Below, piece after piece: positions 13,484 to 17,356 of a stretch of DNA of 17,356 bases; positions within the stretch are counted from its first letter, which is position 1; every line of letters starts with the position of its first letter. The translations under genes were made by a program, and so were the position numbers. Origin of the DNA: Bacillota bacterium (GTDB lineage: Bacteria; Bacillota; Clostridia; Oscillospirales; Ruminococcaceae). The stretch spans positions 1-17,356 of the forward strand of contig JAEWYJ010000100.1 of NCBI GenBank assembly GCA_023395695.1, read 5' to 3'. The notes under the pieces were generated by a model, which saw nothing but the letters and a program-made list of their open reading frames with translations, made no database searches and had not been told where the DNA came from.

Positions 13484-14324
13484 AATTTATAAGCCCGGCA
13501 ACGTAACCACTTCAGACAAGCATTTTTTGCTCGGAGACGTTGTTGATGCCTCCGCCGGAGAAAACGGCCGCTGCGCTTCGCCGGATTATTCTGAAGAGAG
13601 CGCCGTTTTTCAGGACACGAACCAACCGGACGATTTGCCAGAATGTGAAGACGCGCCGCAAAGCCGACCGGCCCTCAGGCGCCCTGCCGCCGGCACCGTA
13701 CAGGAGATGGCACAGCTTGAACAGCTGCGCGACCAGATTATTGCGCAGGCTACTTCTGAGGCCACCCGCCTTATTCAGGAGGGCCACACCAAGGCTCAGG
13801 CAGAATATAACGACATGCTCGCCCGCGCCGCCGAGCAGATAGAGCGCGACCGCCAGACCGCCTGCAAAGAAGGGCGGCAGCAGGCCTTTACCCAAACCGC
13901 GCAGGATATTGCCGGCTGTATCCGCGATATTGAACAAACTCTGGCGCGTTTAGAAAGTGCGCAGGCCGGTTTTATTACCGGCTATGAGCAGGATCTGAAA
14001 TGGATGGCCCTTGAAATAGCCCGAAAAATATTGATGGACACCATCGCCGACGACGATACCCGCCTGACGCCGCTTGTACTGACCGCTGTTAATTCGGTCG
14101 GCAGCGCGCCGTGGATGACGGTGGAAATCTCGGAGCACATGACCGGGCTTTTGACGCAGCTTCAGCAAAAGCTTAAAGATTTTTCGGCCGGGCGGGTCAA
14201 CCTGCGGCTGGTCGACGCCCCGCCCGACACCTGCATTGTCGAAACACCCGACACCTTTTTTGACGCCTCGATTACGCAGCAGATAGAAAACCTTAAAGGC
14301 TACTTTGCCGCCGAGCAAGGGTGA
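13476..14324 (+). CDS. fliH: Flagellar export ATPase regulator FliH
   Basis: This 282-residue protein starts at TTG 13476, with AAAGGATG (13462-13469) inside the fliG end, so the genes overlap by 8 bases. The N-terminus 'RRIYKPGNV' fits the short FliH/YscL opening that binds the export gate or C ring. Residues about 20-70 are acidic and low in complexity. Residues about 75-165 form a long coiled coil rich in A, E, Q and R. The C-terminal part, 'DLKWMALEIARKILMDTIAD' onward, is the V-ATPase E-subunit-like domain that binds FliI. FliH holds the FliI ATPase and links it to the C ring and export gate. Sequence conservation in this family is low, so identification rests on layout, coiled coil and position between fliG and fliI. 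Confidence 0.9.
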   Translation: MRRIYKPGNVTTSDKHFLLGDVVDASAGENGRCASPDYSEESAVFQDTNQPDDLPECEDAPQSRPALRRPAAGTVQEMAQLEQLRDQIIAQATSEATRLIQEGHTKAQAEYNDMLARAAEQIERDRQTACKEGRQQAFTQTAQDIAGCIRDIEQTLARLESAQAGFITGYEQDLKWMALEIARKILMDTIADDDTRLTPLVLTAVNSVGSAPWMTVEISEHMTGLLTQLQQKLKDFSAGRVNLRLVDAPPDTCIVETPDTFFDASITQQIENLKGYFAAEQG

Positions 14325-14328
14325 CGCC

Positions 14329-15633
14329 ATGAACAGAAGCTATTATAAAAATCTGCTTAGAATCAGCGACCTCTACACCCAAATGGGTAAGATAGATAAA
14401 ATTATCGGTATGACCGTCGAAGCCACCGGCATCACCTGCAGCATGGGCGACGTCTGCCAGATTATTATTGGCAAAGGCGAAAAGCGCGTCACCGCCGAAG
14501 TGGTGGGCTTTAAAGAAAACCGTGTCCTGCTTATGCCATATTCTGAAACAGCGGGCATTCGACAGGGCAGCCGCGTGCTGAACACCGGCGAAAAACTGAT
14601 ACTTAAAGTCAGCGACCAGTTTATTGGCCGCACCGTCAATGCCCTTGGGCACCCGATTGACGGCGGCCCCCCTATACAAGACGGCGTGCCCTGTTTAATC
14701 GGCGGCGTGCCCTCAAATCCCATGCAGCGCCCCCGCATCGATATCCCTATTGAAATGGGTGTGCGTGCTATAGATGGCTGCCTGACCATCGGCAAGGGGC
14801 AGAGAATGGGCATTTTTGCCGGAAGCGGCGTCGGCAAAAGCACCCTGATGGGCATGCTGGCGCGAAACGTCAAGGCCGACGTCAACGTTATTGCTCTGGT
14901 CGGCGAACGCGGACGCGAAGTGGTGGAATTCTTAAACCGCGACCTTGGCCCCGAGGGTCAGGCGCGTTCGGTTATTGTCGTCGCCACAAGCGACCAGCCT
15001 GCCATGCAGCGCAGCAAGTGCGCACTTTCTGCCACCGCCATAGCGGAATATTTCTGCCGTCAGGGCAAGGACGTATTGCTGATGATGGATTCCCTTACCC
15101 GCTTTTGCATGGCCCAGCGCGAAATCGGCCTTTCGGTCGGCGAGCCGCCCGTGGCCAGGGGCTACACCCCCTCAATCTATGCTGCGCTGCCAAAGCTCTT
15201 AGAGCGGGCCGGCAACTTTGAGAGAGGCTCAATCACCGGCATTTACACGGTGTTGGTTGAGGGCGACGACACCAACGAGCCTATTGCCGATACCGTTCGC
15301 GGCATTATCGACGGGCACATTGTTTTATCGCGTAAAATCGCCGCCAAAAACCACTACCCGGCCATTGACCTGCTTAACAGTGTCAGCCGCCTGATGAACG
15401 ATATTTCTGAAAAAGCGCAGGTTCAGGCCGCCTCAAAGCTGCGAAACATGATGGCCGTTTATGAAAACAACATTGATCTTATTTCTATCGGCGCCTATAA
15501 ACACGGTTCCAACCGTGAGCTGGACGAAGCGCTGGCCCATATCGACGCCATCAACGGCTTTTTACAGCAGGCAGTCGACGAAAAAGTTCCCTTTGAAGAT
15601 ACGGTCAGGGCGCTGTGTAAAATTGTGCAGTAA
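14329..15633 (+). CDS. fliI: Flagellum-specific type III export ATPase FliI
   Basis: This is a 434-residue F1-beta-like ATPase. The start ATG 14329 has AAGGGTG just upstream, over the fliH stop, and lies 4 bases after fliH. The TTG at 14305 in frame lies inside fliH and is unlikely. Visible motifs are Walker A GSGVGKST (165-172), VGERGRE (191-197) with the catalytic glutamate, and Walker B VLLMMDS (249-255). ARGYTPSIYAALPKLLERAG follows at about 276-295. The C-terminal helical domain meets FliJ. FliI is a cytoplasmic hexamer that powers substrate unfolding and entry at the flagellar export gate, regulated by FliH and FliJ. Confidence 0.98.
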   Translation: MNRSYYKNLLRISDLYTQMGKIDKIIGMTVEATGITCSMGDVCQIIIGKGEKRVTAEVVGFKENRVLLMPYSETAGIRQGSRVLNTGEKLILKVSDQFIGRTVNALGHPIDGGPPIQDGVPCLIGGVPSNPMQRPRIDIPIEMGVRAIDGCLTIGKGQRMGIFAGSGVGKSTLMGMLARNVKADVNVIALVGERGREVVEFLNRDLGPEGQARSVIVVATSDQPAMQRSKCALSATAIAEYFCRQGKDVLLMMDSLTRFCMAQREIGLSVGEPPVARGYTPSIYAALPKLLERAGNFERGSITGIYTVLVEGDDTNEPIADTVRGIIDGHIVLSRKIAAKNHYPAIDLLNSVSRLMNDISEKAQVQAASKLRNMMAVYENNIDLISIGAYKHGSNRELDEALAHIDAINGFLQQAVDEKVPFEDTVRALCKIVQ

Positions 15634-15661
15634 GCCCCACTGAACAGGAGGATGTTGCGCG

Positions 15662-16114
15662 ATGAAGAAGTTTTCGTTCCCGCTTGAGAGCGTGCTGCGC
15701 TATAAGGGCTCGCTTCTTGATGAGGAAAAAAACAAACTGAACCTTCTGCGTGCCGAGCTTACCCGTATTGAGGATGCCATTGAAGAGAATGCGTGCCAGC
15801 TACTGACGCGCGATCAAGAGCTTAAAGCACTGGCGCAAAAGGGCTGCGGCATTTCGGCGCTGCGCTGCATCAGCTTTGAAATTGACAATACCCGACACCT
15901 GCTTGAAGCGCTCAATGCCAGCCGCGTTAAGCAGACGCAGTTGGTGGAGAAGCAGCTTGCCGTCGTCGTTGAGGTCAAGCAGTCGGTCTCAGGAATGGAG
16001 CGCTTAAAAGAAAAACACCTTGAAAGCTACCGCGAGGCCCAGCTCAAAGAAGATGAGCTTATCATCGGTGAACTGGTCAGCACAAGCTATGCGCGTGCCG
16101 GCCTGTCACAATAA
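15662..16114 (+). CDS. fliJ: Flagellar export protein FliJ
   Basis: This 150-residue protein starts at ATG 15662 behind AGGAGG (15646-15651). The opening 'MKKFSFPLESVLRYKGSLLD' is the FliJ signature ('F.F.LE.VL..K'). The rest is almost all heptad-patterned helix rich in L, E, K and Q, as expected for the antiparallel coiled coil that inserts into the FliI hexamer like the gamma subunit of F1-ATPase. Two cysteines, in KGCGISALRC, lie near the helical hairpin turn. The gene lies 28 bases after fliI. Sequence conservation is low in this family, but motif, length and position agree. Confidence 0.93.
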   Translation: MKKFSFPLESVLRYKGSLLDEEKNKLNLLRAELTRIEDAIEENACQLLTRDQELKALAQKGCGISALRCISFEIDNTRHLLEALNASRVKQTQLVEKQLAVVVEVKQSVSGMERLKEKHLESYREAQLKEDELIIGELVSTSYARAGLSQ

Positions 16115-16152
16115 ATCCGTATTCCCAATCGCATGAAAGGAGGTGAAACAAA

Positions 16153-17310
16153 ATGAATAACGTATCGGTACAAACCCCGCAGGCTACCGCGCAGCTCACA
16201 GACCGAGCCGTCAGGCAAAACACCTCATCCGGTCTTGATGCAGCCGGAGCCGATTTTCTCCAGCTGCTGTCCTCGGTTTTGGGCAACGGCGCAGAAAGCG
16301 CTCTGGCAGACCAGCTTAAAAAGAACGCTGAAATGCTGGGCGCTCAACTTAACGCCGAAATGCTGACGGTCAACCCGCTGCTTACCATGCTGCTATCCGG
16401 GCAGAGTGGCTCCGACGCCGAACAACAGGCACTCGCGCTCGACCTTCTCAGCCAGTCTCAAGCACCCGCCTTTACCGGGGACGCCGCACTGTCAGCCGAG
16501 CTGCTTTCGCAATTACAGGGTATAGTTGACACGGCCCAGGCTTCCTCTGGTACGAGCCCAAGCAGCCTGCAAAGCTTTGCGTCGGCGCTGGACGCCCTTG
16601 CCGGCGATACAGACGCGGAGCTTGTAACAACAACCCGCTTAGGTTCTGCCGTAAGCGACGCTTCGGCACTGCAGGGACAGTCGCAGTTTAATCGCGCGGT
16701 TAAACAGGCACAGCAGCTTATTAAAGCAGCCGCTAAAGCCGGCACGGTTGACGAGGCCGAGCTCGACCTTGAAGCGCTGCAAGAAAAGGTGAACTCCGGC
16801 GCCTTTTTGCTGAATTCAACCGCCCTGGCCAAGCCTGACGCGCCCCTTGTTACCCAAGCCGACAGCCCCCTTGACGCACAGGAGGTTTTTGCCCAGATTA
16901 AAACCGCCGTGACCCGAAACACCGAAGACGGCGCAACCGATTTTACAATTAAGCTGCGCCCTGAGGGCCTTGGCGAAATTACCGTCAAGCTTTTAGACGC
17001 AGGCGGAAAGATTACGCTGAGTCTGGCCGCCTCCGACGTCAATGTGCAGCGTCTGCTGGGCAGCGAGCTGAATAATCTGCGCGATATTATGCGGCCTTAT
17101 AACGTCGAGGTCTCGCAGGTCACCCAGACCGGTGAAGCGGCGGGCATGAATCTGCAGCAGCAGTTCCAGCAGTCTGCGCAGCATGGCTTTGCCGGGCAAC
17201 AGCAGGCTCCTGCATTTGCGTATGACCCCAGCTATGGCGAAAACGCCAAAACCGAGGAACCGGCTCAGACCACCGTTGAGTCCGACTCGGTGCTTGACGC
17301 CTACATTTAG
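16153..17310 (+). CDS. fliK: Flagellar hook-length control protein FliK
   Basis: This 385-residue protein starts at ATG 16153 behind a strong AAAGGAGGT (16136-16144). The first about 240 residues are rich in A, Q, L, S and D, of low complexity, as in the FliK ruler region. The C-terminal hook domain (about 240-335) contains LRPEGLGEITVKL (about 267-279), the family's 'L.P..LG.I.V.L' motif, then 'DVNVQRLLGSELNNLRDIM' and 'YNVEVSQV'. A glutamine-rich tail follows. FliK is itself exported, measures the hook, and switches FlhB to filament-type substrates. It lies 38 bases after fliJ and is followed by a probable flgD. Confidence 0.94.
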   Translation: MNNVSVQTPQATAQLTDRAVRQNTSSGLDAAGADFLQLLSSVLGNGAESALADQLKKNAEMLGAQLNAEMLTVNPLLTMLLSGQSGSDAEQQALALDLLSQSQAPAFTGDAALSAELLSQLQGIVDTAQASSGTSPSSLQSFASALDALAGDTDAELVTTTRLGSAVSDASALQGQSQFNRAVKQAQQLIKAAAKAGTVDEAELDLEALQEKVNSGAFLLNSTALAKPDAPLVTQADSPLDAQEVFAQIKTAVTRNTEDGATDFTIKLRPEGLGEITVKLLDAGGKITLSLAASDVNVQRLLGSELNNLRDIMRPYNVEVSQVTQTGEAAGMNLQQQFQQSAQHGFAGQQQAPAFAYDPSYGENAKTEEPAQTTVESDSVLDAYI

Positions 17311-17329
17311 TGAAAAGGAGGATGCTTTC

Positions 17330-17356
17330 TTGAGCAACAGTATAAGCGATTTATAT
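17330..17356 (+). CDS. Start of the next flagellar gene, probably flgD (3' end outside the window)
   Basis: A strong AAAAGGAGG (17313-17321) lies 8 bases before a TTG at 17330 that opens a frame to the window edge (M-S-N-S-I-S-D-L-Y). The ATG at 17322 hits a stop after two codons, so it is not the start. Nine codons cannot identify the product. flgD, the hook-capping protein, is proposed only because it commonly follows fliK in Firmicutes flagellar operons. Confidence 0.5.

Noticed and set aside
1..17356. CRISPR array, insertion sequence, tRNA or rRNA
   Set aside because: No regularly spaced repeats, transposase-like frames, terminal inverted repeats with target duplications, or tRNA/rRNA signatures were seen on either strand.

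Overview
The window looks like chromosomal DNA from a motile, Gram-positive-type Clostridia relative, perhaps Oscillospiraceae/Ruminococcaceae-like. The reasons are strong AGGAGG-type ribosome-binding sites, frequent TTG starts, intrinsic terminators, a c-di-AMP (ydaO/yuaA) riboswitch, a class B sortase with an (S/N)PXTG-type substrate, and the Firmicutes order flgB-flgC-fliE-fliF-fliG-fliH-fliI-fliJ-fliK-(flgD). The genus cannot be read from the sequence.

Left part (1-3700). The 3' end of a multi-spanning membrane protein (YkvI-like) closes with a near-perfect intrinsic terminator. Next comes a sigma-A-type promoter, a long leader holding a c-di-AMP riboswitch, and a DapB-family oxidoreductase with its own terminator. 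Converging on it from the minus strand are a WYL-domain transcription regulator and a stand-alone GyrI/AraC-effector-binding-like protein, probably one transcript. The roughly 190 bases between these converging units are GC-rich, dense in inverted repeats, and unassigned.

Middle part (3700-9130). A secreted protein of about 1479 residues, with six cadherin-like beta-sandwich repeats and the C-terminal sequence NPNTGSEV, is followed 4 bases later by a class B sortase. The motif fits a class B sortase target, but the hydrophobic segment and charged tail of a normal sorting signal are missing.

Right part (9165-17356). This is the early flagellar operon: rod proteins FlgB and FlgC, then a terminator and an AT-rich promoter region of about 500 bases, then FliE (MS ring-rod junction), FliF (MS ring), FliG (rotor switch), FliH/FliI/FliJ (type III export ATPase complex), FliK (hook-length control) and the first nine codons of what is probably flgD. 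From fliF onward the genes overlap or are separated by at most about 40 bases. The gap between flgC and fliE holds two promoter candidates and a 12-base direct repeat, so the operon seems able to be regulated at that point.

Points most worth checking: the riboswitch in front of a DapB-like gene, the anchorless sortase-type substrate, the regulatory interruption between flgC and fliE, and the palindrome-rich block at 2015-2192.
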